Shown: positions 33,543 through 46,177, counted from the first letter of the stretch. The stretch: DNA of 64,000 nucleotides from Clarkia xantiana subsp. parviflora (GCA_036873135.1 JAPTYO010000002.1:17262452-17326451), one strand, 5' to 3'. Made by a program: numbers and translations. Notes: a model not told the origin generated them from the sequence alone.

Positions 33543-35881
33543 CTAGATTTTTAGCGCGTTCGTTGCACGCGCGTGACCCATGAGTTTATTTTCGTTAACT
33601 CTCTTTAAATATGAAACTTTGAGTATTCAAAGATAATCTTATAATCAGCTTTAAACAAACGATTTTTTCCAAGTTATACCATACATATAATAATATTTCG
33701 AGAAAATAACATTTATGGAACTATAAAAAGTGTATATATGTAATATGTAAGTAAATATATTAACAACCTACATTATCTATGTATATTATGTCATATAGTA
33801 TAAGTTTTTACACCCAGCCCGAAAATATCATAAATTGAAGTAGAGAATGAAAGTTTTAATTTGAGTGGGTGATTATGACTTATGATTTAATCCATCGGAT
33901 AATAAACCAGGTTTGAAAGATTACTGGCCCAAAAAAAAAAAAACTTGTTGATAGATTAATTGAAGCCTCATAATAAATGTAAGCTTTAATGTTGTCTTTA
34001 TATTGCACAAAAGAATTATTACACAACATTTTAATTTGTAGCTTTCAAACTATAATTAGTCATATTTAACATAGTACATCACTCAGACTTTTGAGAAACA
34101 AATAGTTTGTAACGCATTCCTCTTGTCGATGAAAAGAACACCTGAAATTAGTCCACCGTAAGATATGTAACAAATAAGTGCAATTTTCACCATCTTGACT
34201 TAACACCAGATTCTTCAGTTTGTAACGCTGCCTGTTTTGCATTCCTTTTTTTCTTCTTCAAATCATCGTCGTGTTGTGTCCAATTGTGAAAAGGGGTCCA
34301 TATGTTTTCCTCTATGTTAAAATATCTGAGTTTTAGGTTTAAAAAACTTGTGTTGTAACCCATTAGCATAACTATTTGGAAAACAATATTTAGTCAACTA
34401 CTTCTTGTATCACTATCATATCCTCCCACTGCCTACATGAATGCTGTCTACTTATTTGTAATGCATGTATTTATATTTCTATCAAATGACAAATGGTCAA
34501 AATTAGAAAGTAAAATGTTTGGTATGAAATGTGATGCTATTTGTTTGTATGAAACATACAACATTTTACAATCAAAAGGGCCTATGATGTTTCAAAAGAG
34601 GTTTGTTTGTATGAAACATAGACTATTTTACCCTTTGATATGAAACATCACATAGAGCTTTCCCTCGCGAACCCACATGCGAAGCTCGACCTCCCACCCA
34701 TCAATATCTAGGCTATTTTACCCTTTGTATGAAACATCATAGGCACTGTCAGTGTGTTTAGTTGTTAATATTCAAATAAACAAAAATATCCTACATGGGT
34801 TCTAGATCTATAGGCCCTTTGTTAATGATGGTGATGGAAGAACAACATATGTTAGCTTATAAGATCACTTCTAAATTATGAGCCAAACTAACATTACATC
34901 AAGTCAGATATGCAACTTCAACAGGACCACACTTTCCATTCTCTTGCAGTTTGTCTATGTTATTCTCTCTGATAGCATACACCTCGAATTAATCACATTC
35001 GTGGAGTCCATATTCTTTGATCGTGGAGAAAGCAAAGTTACAATTACGGGAAAATGTTTGCTTAGAGACTTACGATTTAGGGAGATGAGATGGAATTGTG
35101 GATTGCAAGCTTATTGGTAAGTAAATATGAACCATTTCCCATGGCAGACAATATTGATAGGTTATTGTCCTTCCTCCAATCGATCTCCAAATTTCTTGTA
35201 TGTATACGCTTCTCTCTAATCCGTGGGGCCCAAATATTGATAAATTGTTGTCCTTCCTCCCAATCAATGTACAATTTTCTTGTATCAGGATAAGAGCAGC
35301 ACTCCTCCCTAATCCGTCTGGCCGGCGCGATTGTTGAGCGTTCTTCGTTGTGATTGGCTGAATGTTCCTGGAGAGGTAGATTCGATTGGTAGAGCCAGAA
35401 GAAATAGATTTAAGGGTGATCGAATTGATGTAGACAACAACCAAATGGCGACACTGAAGAGTTGGGAAAGACACCAGTTGGGGTTTTTTTTTTTTATAAT
35501 ATTTTCTGGTTTCCAACGGTTGGTAACAATGGTTGAACTTGAACAAGCTTTAAATAAAAAAACTTGAAGAGGCAGCAATCGAAGAAAAGAGCCACCCGCA
35601 TTAGTACAGAGGCCACGCGTGAAAACTGAAAACAGTATGTGAGGTTAAATTGTATGCTAGGTACGGTACCGTTGTATCTGTTGGTTTATTTGGTTGTGTT
35701 GATTGAGACACTCAACCGTTGAGTCATGTACTGAGAGCTTTCACCGGCATGAATATTAGGAATAGGTGTGTTTGTTAGAAAAAGCTTTGGGAGACAAACA
35801 GAGCGCCAATTTTTAAGTTTGTGAGGACATTTTTTAAGTGAGGACAAGTTTAAATTTACAGATTTTTATTTATGTAGTAGA
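33543..35881 (-). mobile_element. Non-autonomous Helitron, 2339 bp
   Basis: On the minus strand it begins TCTACTACATAAATAAAAATC (complement of 35861-35881) after a host A. It ends with a hairpin GCGCGT-gcaacga-ACGCGC and, after an A/T-rich spacer, CTAG at 33546-33543 before a host T. Its first 1551 bp (35881 down to 34331) is the right arm of the inverted repeat. No replication-initiator or helicase coding is seen. It is flanked by TA-rich tracts on both sides. Confidence 0.8.
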
Positions 35882-35990
35882 TATATATATATAAACAATG
35901 TAGATTTATGATATAAATTTTTTTCATATGTATTTTTGAATGTGTGAATATTTTGTTCGATTATATAGAGTAATTAACAAAAATAACATC

Positions 35991-36026
<36 letters not shown>

Positions 36027-36376
36027 AATTGGTTTAAAACCTAACTCATCTGATCTATTGATGATAAAAAAAATAAAATCAAGAACTTGATGGAAGATTT
36101 TACTATTAAAAAAAAAACACGTACGTGCCCACCTCTACTATTTAGAACCTAACAATTTTTTTTCATCCTCCAAACATTAAAAAATTATAAAAATATTTTC
36201 ACAAAAGAAGCATATAAATTACAAGCATTTTCAAACAAATACCAATATATCATATATTGGATGATGAATTGTTAATAAATATATATGGTTCCAATTCCCT
36301 ATATCAATCTCATAACGCGGACGAAATTTATATTGTGTCGAATATATTGATACATGTCACTTATTATATATCTATA
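35882..36376. other. AT-rich stretch with (TA)n tract
   Basis: Host sequence between two Helitrons, with a (TA)n run at about 35993-36022. No exon or bounded element recognised. Confidence 0.5.
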
Positions 36377-38964
36377 TCTACTATATTATATTAATTCGGC
36401 ATCGGAAGCCCTCTGGTTGACACGTGGACAGTCTGCCCTGTCACCGTTTCCTAATTTAATCGGAATTTAATAGGGGTTCTCTAAATTTAGATACATAATA
36501 TTGATTGATTGAAAATTAAGAAGTGTTTTTATCTCCTATTTTGGTTTCTACGCAATATAAAGAAACAAATAAATTAAAAGTTTCCTTTTAAATAGTAAAT
36601 CTATACAGTTTGGCTCCGGAAGACCATAGACCGCCACGTAAGGGTTATATTTTTAATCACTATATTCAAAATAAAGAAAATTATATAACGTTAATGAACC
36701 CTTAATATTATCATATTATTAATATTGCCAAATAACACTAACGTTTATATATATATATATAGTGTTTATTCAGGCAATGTTTGAAAAGAAATTCACGGAA
36801 ATATAGATTATAGTATGTATACAATACGTAGAACATGCAATATATATTAGCTTTCTAAAGAAAATTAATAGACAATACTATATATATGTATATATATAAC
36901 TTAATCAAACAGATACTGATAAAATCGCCTAGGCCTATCAAAGAAGCTTTCAAAATGTAATGTACGATTTGATGTACATCGATGATCTTCATCTTAATAT
37001 ACGCTCTAATGATCCATCATTAAACGACGATTAATATAAGGTTTGAATACTTCTAAATATTTTGTCAATATATTATCACGATTATATTTGTATATTGATT
37101 TTATATCCGATGTTACTACATACATGCATTATTCTAAGAATGTATTAGGATTTGTATAGATTTAAAGCTCGAAATACGTAAAAGATTTGCAAGTTTGCAA
37201 CTGTAAGTCCATGCCCCTTTCTTCATTATCATGATTATATTTGTTTATTGATTCTTTTAGGATTGATATAGTATTTTAGGTATCCATTGTTACTACGTGC
37301 ATTAATATGTGACGTCTTCCCGTGCTCTTCTTAAGTGATGAAAGCATTCAGAGAATCTGCTAAATAGAAGGCGAAGCTCAGGATGTTCGTTGATGTTCTA
37401 AACAAGGTGGATAAAGCAAATTCGTTAGAGGTTGCTTGCTCGACAAGAATACATCGTTCCGACAAGTCTCAAAAGGTGCTAATCAAATTCATGATTCCGT
37501 ACTTAGTAGATGATGAATCAGTTACCAATTCACCATGTCTTTGTATAGAAGAAAATCATCTACATTTAATCGGCTCCAATCGATGCAAAACCGATTGTCG
37601 TAAACTTGAAACTCGGAGATAACGATTTTAAGCCAGAAGAAGCAAAAGCAATCCAGTTTGATAACATTGAATTTACTAACATCAACAGTTCCAAGCGGTC
37701 AACACTACTAACTCACAGTCACCTCCATTCCCTCATCGATTAGTACGTCGAAAGTTCACCACACATCATTATTCATTAGTGCTTCATTCAATTTTTTATT
37801 ATTTATTATTTAGCATAGCGTAGTATGCGTTTTTACATATTTTGTCTTGGTTTTGAATTTGCAGTTTGATTCTTCTAATACAGCTTTTGCGTTACTTAAC
37901 GATATAAAGATGGTGCACGTGATCATCATAACAATTCGAGGTTGAGGTAACTATGAATGCTACATTTTATGGTTTTTTATCCATTAATTTTTGTTTTTTC
38001 AATCTATTACAAAGTGTTGAGCAATATTGAAATAGAAGACTTCAGGAGAACTAGACTTAATTACTAAATTGCTGGTAAAAGTTTGGAATTATTTTGATTG
38101 AATCATGTTGTTAATGGATCAAGAAAAATATGAAGACATATTATGCGGGTGTTAATTGTACTTACTTTTTGTGCGTTATTTATAATTTAATATTATTTTT
38201 ACAGGTATTTCTTTTAGAGGGTTAATATAACAATGTGTAATTGTGAATATATCATTTTATTTTCTTTACCTACCTATGTTGTTGTTTGGTGTATGATTTA
38301 TTACCATCTAACTATCTTAAATGGAGATTAATTAAGGCAACTAAAAAATAGTATACTATTTTGCTATCTTTGAGATGAGATTTAATTTTTAAAATGTTGA
38401 AAATAATTTAATTTTGTAGAAAACTGATTTGGATTAATGAAGAATCACAAACACATTCATATGTTATTAACCGGAGAATTTTTTTCCAAACAATATATAC
38501 ATATTGTCAATATGATAATTGTCGTTGGCCAAAAAAATAATATGATAATTGTTACTTTAATTATATATATATGACACTAATTTTAGACTAATAAAAAATG
38601 AAGTATTGTTGGAAAAAAAAAGAACGCAATAACTATTTAAGTGCTATATTTAAAATATATATATTTCTTTTGTGTATAGTAGTTAAAAACTTATCCACTT
38701 AAGTTATATTTTAACAGGTAAGATATAACATTAACACTAACTAAATTTTATTTATTAATTCCATAATTTAGTTGAGTATAGTATTTCTTTAGCATCAAAT
38801 AATAATTTAGGTTAATTTCGGTCTTTTATGCATATATAATTTTAAATTTTCACATTAGTTTCTTATTCTTTGCATTTTTATTTAAAAATTCAAATATAGA
38901 CAAAAATTTAACTTTTATTTATTAAATTTTTCTTACCCGCGCGGTGCGCGGGGTTAGTAGCTAG
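36377..38964 (+). mobile_element. Helitron, 2.59 kb, plus orientation
   Basis: The 5' end is TCTACTATATTATATTAATTC at 36377 after a host A (a TC six bases upstream is an alternative). The 3' end has a GC-rich hairpin CCCGCGC-ggt-GCGCGGG at 38936-38952, eight bases, then CTAG at 38961-38964 before a host T. The interior is AT-rich. One 79-codon frame at 37383-37622 lies in the part with the most normal base composition, but I could not assign it to a helicase, Rep or RPA family, so the element looks non-autonomous. Confidence 0.75.
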
Positions 38965-39321
38965 TATAATATAATTTTGATGCGATGCACAATTGTTTGA
39001 CAAATAAGTAAAATTAATTTATTTACCCAATCTTATAAGTCCATCTAGATCATATGTTAACAACTTATATTGTGACATAATCTTTTTGAATAGGTGGACA
39101 CCTTAAAATTATTTCAATGTTGTACATTCAAACTTTAAAGTAGTTACAATTCGTTAGTAAGTTACATAAAAATATTAATTAATAATATACTAGCAAACTA
39201 AATTAAAATAACATTTGCTTATACTTAATTTTTGTTCAATTATATTAATATTAAAATAATATTTGGATTTTAATTTGGATAAATATAGGGCATATAATTT
39301 GGATATATATATATATATATA
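38965..39321 (+). repeat. Dispersed/tandem host unit, copy 1
   Basis: It contains the ordered words caaataagtaaaattaattta, tgacataatctttttgaataggtgg, acaccttaaaatt, gttacataaaaatattaattaataatatactag and ttggataaatatagg, and ends in a (TA)n run. The same order recurs at 42283-42611 plus 44329-44434 (copy 2) and, more diverged, at about 45036-45400 (copy 3). Copy 1 preserves the uninterrupted target of the 42612-44319 foldback at about 39178-39192. Confidence 0.75.
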
Positions 39322-42279
39322 CTAGAGATTGTACGCGTACGTTGCACGCGTGGTATACGTTGGTGTTTTATATGTTACTTTAATGTAAATCAAAACCATA
39401 TCAAAGGGCGACCAGTATGCTAGCATTAATGTATCAATAATTTCGTCTAAGGAAATCGTTTTACATGATAAACAACATCACTGTTACTTGTCATTATTAA
39501 AGTAACTCATCGATAAGCACATCTGGACTAAAATTAGCTAGCGGCTTAGGTAGCATAATCATTGAGCCTGGAATTGTAAATCAATGCAAGTTTGAACGGT
39601 ATTTTGTTTTCTAAAATCATAGTAATTTTTCTTTATAAAAAACAGAGATGCGAGGAAAGAAAATGCAAACCTTTACGCACGACCGCACTTACTCTCATTC
39701 CAAATATTAGGACATGTAGTAACAAATTTACTACTACTCGACATACACTAAAGGCTCCACTTGCTAGCTAAAAACATCATTTTTGCAGTTGGAATGCCAC
39801 TTATGACAGCGTAATAGCAAGGAAAACTCATTTTGCCCGACTCGTCCCTCTATCCATAAGTATATATGAATATATACTCAATCCTGTCTTCCGTTTCCAA
39901 TTTCTATATTCTGATTCGGTCATACAAAAACAACCAAACAACTTTTAAGCATTCAAACCAAACAACTTTAAAGCCTTAAACATGATTCACACAAACCAAA
40001 CAACTTTGAAGCAGTTAAAAATAAACTGACTCGTAGTCTCTTTGTTGCCATCTCATCTTCATTCCTAAGCATCTGATCTTTTACCTGTGATTGTTGTTGT
40101 AATAAGTTCCTCTGATCCTCATAGGAAGCAGAGCCCATTTGGAAGCCATACCAGATAGGCATCAAACACTATTTTACATGTATTTATTAACAGCAGAGGA
40201 ATCAAACACACTGTAATGTATTATTACCTAGTCAGTCGAAGCATCGTATTACTTCAAAGTCCTTGCAACTACCATAAAAACAATCAGTCCAACTAAGACT
40301 CTGAGTAAAAATTGCTAAAATATGTTACTCTCTACAACAATCTGAAAACAATACAGCGATTGAATGCCGTTGACTCACTGCGAAAGCACAACACTATTAG
40401 GTTTCTAATTAAATTTAAACCCAACATTCACCAATAATTAGACCCGCCATACAGATTAGTGAACTTTGAACAACACGATCACCAACACAAACCACCAATC
40501 CCAAATTTAAGAACAGAATTATTAAGTTAGGGACTTCTATTAATATCAGATTATCATCAGTTGCTCATTATATCTCCTTGTCCAGTTCCAAAAAGATACA
40601 CCAGTCACTGAACCTAAAAAAGATTAACTGCAAATCAATCTTAAAAAGATTGCCTATTTTCAGTATGCTGCATCCAAAAGGATCATGATTTAGATGTCCA
40701 GTCTTGTTAACAAAATCATCAACTTCATTAGAACTGATACCTTAAAGCCATTGACTGCATTGCTTTGCTAACAATGATGTACGAATTGACATAAATTCCC
40801 GAGTATCGAAAATTAGACCTACAAATAACAACAAAATCAATTCTGAAATTATTTCTCAAAACAAACCTGTATAACTTCTTACTGAATCATCTTCAACCGT
40901 AACTATGTAAAAGGAACACAAAGCATTGGAGTCAAATGATATATTCAATAACGAGAAGAAAAAAGATGATATATTCAATATTATGTACCAGAATTTGTTT
41001 TAGATAGGAAACCATATAACATTACCTTCAAGCTCTCGCCAACGCCATGGACGACCTCATGCTTGAGCCCAGGTACTCACCCTCCGTGTTCTCCCTAATC
41101 ACGGCCAAATCGACACCTTCACCCTCATGGCATGTCCGCAAACCAGGTAAGTTTAATCAATTAACCAGAGAAGCGAAGAGATGAAGTTCGTCCGTAATAA
41201 GTTGATTAATTAAATTGTTTTCAAAACTTTTTCTGGAAGAACCCACAGTTGTTGAGTAATTGTACTGTTTCTGCATTGGCTTGGTAATATTCTCCCCTGT
41301 CTCGCCTAGTTTCGCCGTCGCTGTGCAGCGCAACCACCGGCCACCGCATGCCATCCGAACCCGCCCAATACCCAAACCACCCAATCTTGTAGCCAATCTT
41401 GCGGAGCCTCTCTCATCAGGTATTGAGATTGAATCGACTTCGTCTGAGAAGTAGAAGAGATAAATTAGGGTTCTGTTCCTAATTAAGTTAATAATGCTAG
41501 TAATAAAATATTATAAAGTTAAACCTCTGTTCAGAAGATTAGTGCATGCCCTTGGTAGAAGACGGCGAGAGACAACTAAAGATGGTGGCAAAGAAGCATC
41601 AGAAGAAGGCAGTGGAAGTGTCTGTTTTTCGGATGAATTTAACTATCGGCGGCAAGCAGGCATATTCAATTCCAATTTGGATGACAGAGATAGAAGTTTG
41701 CAGTGGAAAAGTGGGGGTCTCGCCTGCTCACGCATAAGTCTCGTCGTTGCTTTCCCAGAACCACATATCCATTTTTATCAGTTTGTTAGCAGAAAGTGAT
41801 TGGAGCATTTTGCCGAGCAGGTGATCTGCATCCAGTGAAATTGTTTACTGGTAAGTAATCTACTACATGTGAGGAGGCATATGTAGAAGGCAGGAGAGTT
41901 TGTCGTTGTACCTGAGAATCGTGGCGCCGAGATGAAAAACTGTAATCGCACTGATATGTGAGGATCGTTTGTCAACGGTATGGGAAGAACAATAACTTTG
42001 GGCTGTGGTTTGGTTGAGAACTTGGCGAGAAAAAGGATGGTAGGTTGGATTGATGTTGCGGAGACAGATGAAGGATGCTAGGTACCATTGCTTCTGTTGG
42101 TTTCATTGTTGCTGTTGGTGGAGTCATTCGGCAGAGATCTTCAACCGGCGTGAGTATAGTAGGAATAGGTGTGTTGGATAGAATGAGGTGTGAGCAACAG
42201 AGGAGCGCGCCAATTTTTAGTGTGAGGACATTATTTAAGTGAGGACAATTTTGAATTTACAGCTTTTTTATTATGTAAT

Positions 42280-42282
<3 letters not shown>
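39322..42282 (-). mobile_element. Helitron, 2.96 kb, with possible captured gene pieces
   Basis: On the minus strand it starts TCTATTACATAATAAAAAAGC (complement of 42262-42282) after a host A. It ends with hairpin ACGCGT-gcaacgt-ACGCGT, then acaatct and CTAG at 39325-39322 before a host T. The first about 250 bp are related to the Helitron of the inverted repeat (shared gtcctcacttaaa and the aataggtgtgtt region), so they are one family. The interior holds GC-richer, exon-like blocks at about 41035-41150 and 41290-41450 and a Gln/Glu-rich stretch on the minus strand at about 40030-40165. Confidence 0.75.
41030..41147 (+). pseudogene. Exon-like captured fragment inside the Helitron
   Basis: A GC-rich block reads on the plus strand as MDDLMLEPRYSPSVFSLITA and onward to a good splice donor (cagGTAAGT at about 41144-41152). 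Its composition is unlike the AT-rich Helitron around it and it lies next to a second such block (41290-41450) in proline/arginine-rich frame. I do not recognise the parent gene. Helitrons commonly carry gene pieces. It could instead be a chance open frame. Confidence 0.35.
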
Positions 42283-42328
<46 letters not shown>

Positions 42329-42611
42329 GTATACAAATAAATATCTACATATCATTATGTGCCATAATATGTTGATTCATTCTGATAAATGTTTCTCGTC
42401 CGAGACGTGATGCAAAATATTTTGACAAGTAAACAAATTTAATTCATATACTCAATCTTATTGGTCTACCTGGATAATATTTTACAAATTATAACGTGAC
42501 ATAATATTTTTGAATAGGTGGACACCTTAAAATTGTTTCAATGCTCTACATTCAATCTTGAAAGTGGTTACAATTATTTAGTAAGTTACATAACAATATT
42601 AATTAATAATA
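42283..42611 (+). repeat. Host unit, copy 2 (first part)
   Basis: It begins with a (TA)n run, then gtgagtatacaaataaatatc, and follows the same word order as 38965-39321. It is interrupted after ttaataata by the foldback at 42612, and resumes at 44329-44434. Confidence 0.75.
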
Positions 42612-44319
42612 GGGATTTAAACCAAATTGGTACCTGGGTTAACAATCCAAAACGAATTGGTACATCCACTAAATTTTGTGACAAATTGGTACCCGAGTTA
42701 ACCTGGGTGTTGTACCGTTAGAATTTCTGGTTAAAACTAACGGAATCCCATTTTTCGCGCATGAAAAAACCAAAATACCCTTACTGCAGAACAACTACAT
42801 AATAGCAACTCAAAACTTTGGAACCCAATATCTAACTCATTTCTTCATCTTTTTTAACGAATTTTTTTTTTAAACCGCATAACTTTTCGAGATCTATGCA
42901 ACCCAAATAGCCGTAAAGTGATTTGCCAAGTTTTTTTTTTTTTTCAATAAACACAGTTTTCTCTGTTAATTCATTCTTTTTTTTTATCAAACTTCACCGC
43001 ATTGTAACACTTATCACCCTTGAACACCCACTTTTTTTACTAATTGGATTCCAATACTACAATCAAACCGTTGTTATTGGAATCCAACACTTCTTTTTAA
43101 GAACCAAACTGATGTTACACATTTCATCCAAAAGAAAATAAAAAACGAAAGTCTGTCGAATTAATTATTATGCAATCTATAACGTACTATAATTTTTCTT
43201 GATGCCTCTAATAAACTATACTGGTGTGTCTCTAAATCAATAAACGTCACTGTAAGAGAACATATGGATCTTAGCATGATAAGATACCAATTTTTTTGTT
43301 TATATATTTTGTGGACATGCTGAAAAATTGACCAGTTCTGCATGTCTTCAATTTAAAAGCTTGACATGGTCTAGCATAAAATTGCAAATGGAAGCAGTTT
43401 CTGGCAATAACTCGAAAGAAAATTTACTGATTGTCTCTAGCCACGTAATGGTAAAAATTCTTTGTGTGGTTCTGTTAATGCCAGTTCATCTTATTTTCTC
43501 ACATTATGGTCATCCCTCAGGATGCTGAGAGTATCAATTTCCACATGTAGATTAAATGGGAAAATAAACTATTTCTTCTTGGTGTCCATTCTAAAATTTC
43601 TTCCAAAACCCTTAATAGTATTTTTCCTATTGTTCTATTTCAAGTATGAAACATCTTTATCTATCTAAGATCCATATGTTCTCTTGCAGTGACGTTTATT
43701 GATTTAAAGACACACCAGTATAGTTTATTGGAGATATCAAGAAAAATTCCAATAAGTTATAGATTGCATAACAATTAATTCGACAGACTTTCATTTTTTG
43801 TTTTCTTTTGGATGAAAGGTATAACATCAATTTGGTTCTTAAACAGGAGTGTTGGAATTCAAGAGCAACAGTTTGATTGTAGTATTGGAATCCAATTAGT
43901 AAAAAAAGTGAGTGATCAAGGGTGATAAGTGTTAAAATGCGGTGGAGTTTGATACAAATAAGAATAAATTAACATGAAAAACTATGTTTATTGAAAATAA
44001 ATTGGTAAAATCACTTTACGGCTATTTGGGTTGCGTAGATCTCGAAAAGTTATGCGGTTTTAAAAAAAAATCGTTCAAAGATATGAAGTAATGAGTGAGA
44101 TATTGAGTTCAAAAGTTTTGAGTTGTTATTATGTTGCTATTCTGCAATAAGGGTATTTTGGTCTTTTCATGCGCCAAAAATTGGATTCCATTAGTTTTAA
44201 CCAGAAATTTTAACGGTGCAACACCTAGGTTAACTCGGGTACCAATTTGTCACAAAATTTAGTGGAGGTACCAATTCGTTTTGGGTTGTTAACCCAGGTA
44301 CCAATTTGGTTTAAATCCC
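42612..44319. mobile_element. Mutator-like foldback element, 1708 bp, very long inverted repeats
   Basis: Ends are GGGATTTAAACCAAATTGG at 42612 and its complement at 44319, with perfect 9-bp target duplications ttaataata (42603-42611 and 44320-44328). The inverted repeats extend about 660 bp each (to about 43277 and from about 43665), leaving a loop of about 390 bp. Arms are diverged by scattered substitutions and small indels. There is no transposase frame; short frames are in the arms or loop. The unoccupied site is seen in the paralogous host unit at about 39178-39192, confirming the insertion. Confidence 0.92.
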
Positions 44320-44434
44320 TTAATAATATACTAACAAACTAAATAAATTAAATTTTGCTTATACTTCATATTTATTCAATTATATCGATATTAAAATAAT
44401 ATTTGAATTTGGATAAATACTAATATTATATATA

Positions 44435-45027
44435 GGGTTAAATGTACTTTTCATACCACATGTTTGACCGAATGTGGGTTTTAGTATTGGATGTTTAGTT
44501 TTGTATACTTTTGGTACCAAACGCTTGAAAAAATGTGGCTTTTGGTACATCCGTTAGTTGGCCGTCAGTTTTGGCCGTTAAATGACATGTGCAATCACGT
44601 GATCGACTCTAAACTTTTAATTTTGTTCAATTTAGTCCCTCAAATATATTCATAACTTTTATTTTGCTTAATTTAGTCCTAAAGCTTCAAAATCGAACCC
44701 GATTGGGACCTATCCCCAATTGGGTAAATTTTACCCAAATGGGGCTATGTCAATTGAATTCGATTGGTTTATTTTGGTCCGATTTTGAAGTGTTATGACT
44801 AAGTTAAACAAAATAAAAGTTAGGAATATATTTGATGGACTAAATTGAACAAAATTAAAAGTTTAGAGTCGATCACGTGACTTGCACATGTCATTTAACG
44901 GCCAACTAACGGATGTACCAAAAGCCACATTTTTTCAAACGTTTGGTACCAAAAGTATACAAAACTAAACATCCAGTACTAAAAGCCACATTCGGTCAAA
45001 CATGTGATATGAAAATTACTTTAACCC
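44435..45027. mobile_element. Mutator-like foldback element, 593 bp
   Basis: Begins GGGTTAAATGTACTTTTCATA and ends with the diverged complement ttactttaaCCC at 45027. Target duplications ttatatata flank it (44426-44434 and 45028-45036). Inverted repeats run about 250 bp and contain ccacatgtttgaccgaatgtg, ggtaccaaacg and ccgttaaatgacatgtgca with tcacgtgatcgac. No coding. It sits in a TA-rich tract at the end of host unit copy 2. Confidence 0.88.
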
Positions 45028-46177
45028 TTATATATATATATATAGTGAATATACAAATATTTGGTCAAAAAAAGAATATACAAATAAAAATCTACTTATT
45101 ATTATAAGCCATAATATTTTTAAATATGTGTACAGTGTAAAATTGTGCTAAAACTCTATATTTAATTTTGAAAGTGGTTGCAATTCTATAGTAAGTTACT
45201 TAACAAATTTAATATATAATCTTCTAAAAAACAAAAATGTATTAAAATTTACATATGCTTTATTTTTGTTCTATTATATTAATATTAAATTAATATTTTT
45301 GTTCTATTATGTTAATATTAAATTAATATTTAGTTGTAAGAATTTATTTATTTTAATATTTCGATAGTTTGAATGGATATGACCCAAAATCCTAATATTA
45401 TACGCGTAATCTTATTAACTAACAAATTAAATATATGTTCAAACACGTTGCTTACAATGTTCGATTAAGACGAAATTGTGTAAGTTAAACTAGTATATAT
45501 ACACTTAAATATGTTTAATAGAGTTTTGCTTGCCTTGAATAAACTATTTCAAATAATATAGACCACTAAAATTAATTATCCAAATAAAATATGAAATTTT
45601 CGCAATATTTCAAAAATTTATAAACATATTACTTACCGTGTAACATCTAGTAATATAATAATTTATAAAAATCACATCCCATAACCTAACAAACACACCG
45701 GTTTCATGTAGTATTCAGTTTGCTCACTCCGGTAATCATGGTTTTTGAATCATTTAAAAAATATAGTTAAACACATCATTATGATATAGTGTAATTATAG
45801 GGATACATTTTATGCTTATAATGGTGATATTGAGTCCATACTCATAAATATATAATATTAAACCATAACATAATAAATCTAACACTAATAATTTTAACCG
45901 TTAATTTGAAGTTTTATTTGAATTTCTTGTATATAAACTTTGAGTGAATTTCACTCTTTTAAATTCTCGGTTTTGTTAAAATAAGAATTGGTATAATTGT
46001 TTAAAAATATGGTTATGAAATCTGTAATTGATACGTTATAAATTCAAATATGTGTAGGGTTAAAAAGGAAATATATAAGTACGATTAAAAAGAATTATAT
46101 ATATAGGTATATAACTAAAATCATAGTGAAAATCAGCGATTATAACACCCAAAAGTATTTTATGTGGATTAAAAATA
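45028..46177. other. AT-rich stretch with host unit copy 3
   Basis: About 45036-45400 is a diverged third copy of the host unit (gtgaatatacaaat, aagccataatattt, gaaagtggttgcaattct, gtaagttacttaacaa). The rest to 46177 is AT-rich with no exon, RNA gene or bounded element recognised. Confidence 0.55.

Larger units (their letters stand above)
30995..35881. repeat. 4.9-kb inverted repeat with 1551-bp arms and 1785-bp spacer
   Basis: The left arm 30995-32545 and right arm 34331-35881 are near-identical complements. For example the 68-codon frame at 34437-34643 (+) and its mirror at 32233-32439 (-) differ at one residue. Small indels lie around the A-run at about 31374-31391 (shorter in the right arm) and near 35770. 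Both outer ends are Helitron 5' termini. Confidence 0.9.

Noticed and set aside
37383..37622. 79-codon frame as a possible Helitron-encoded protein (RPA or helicase)
   Set aside because: No OB-fold, Walker or Rep motif seen; short and not supported by neighbours.
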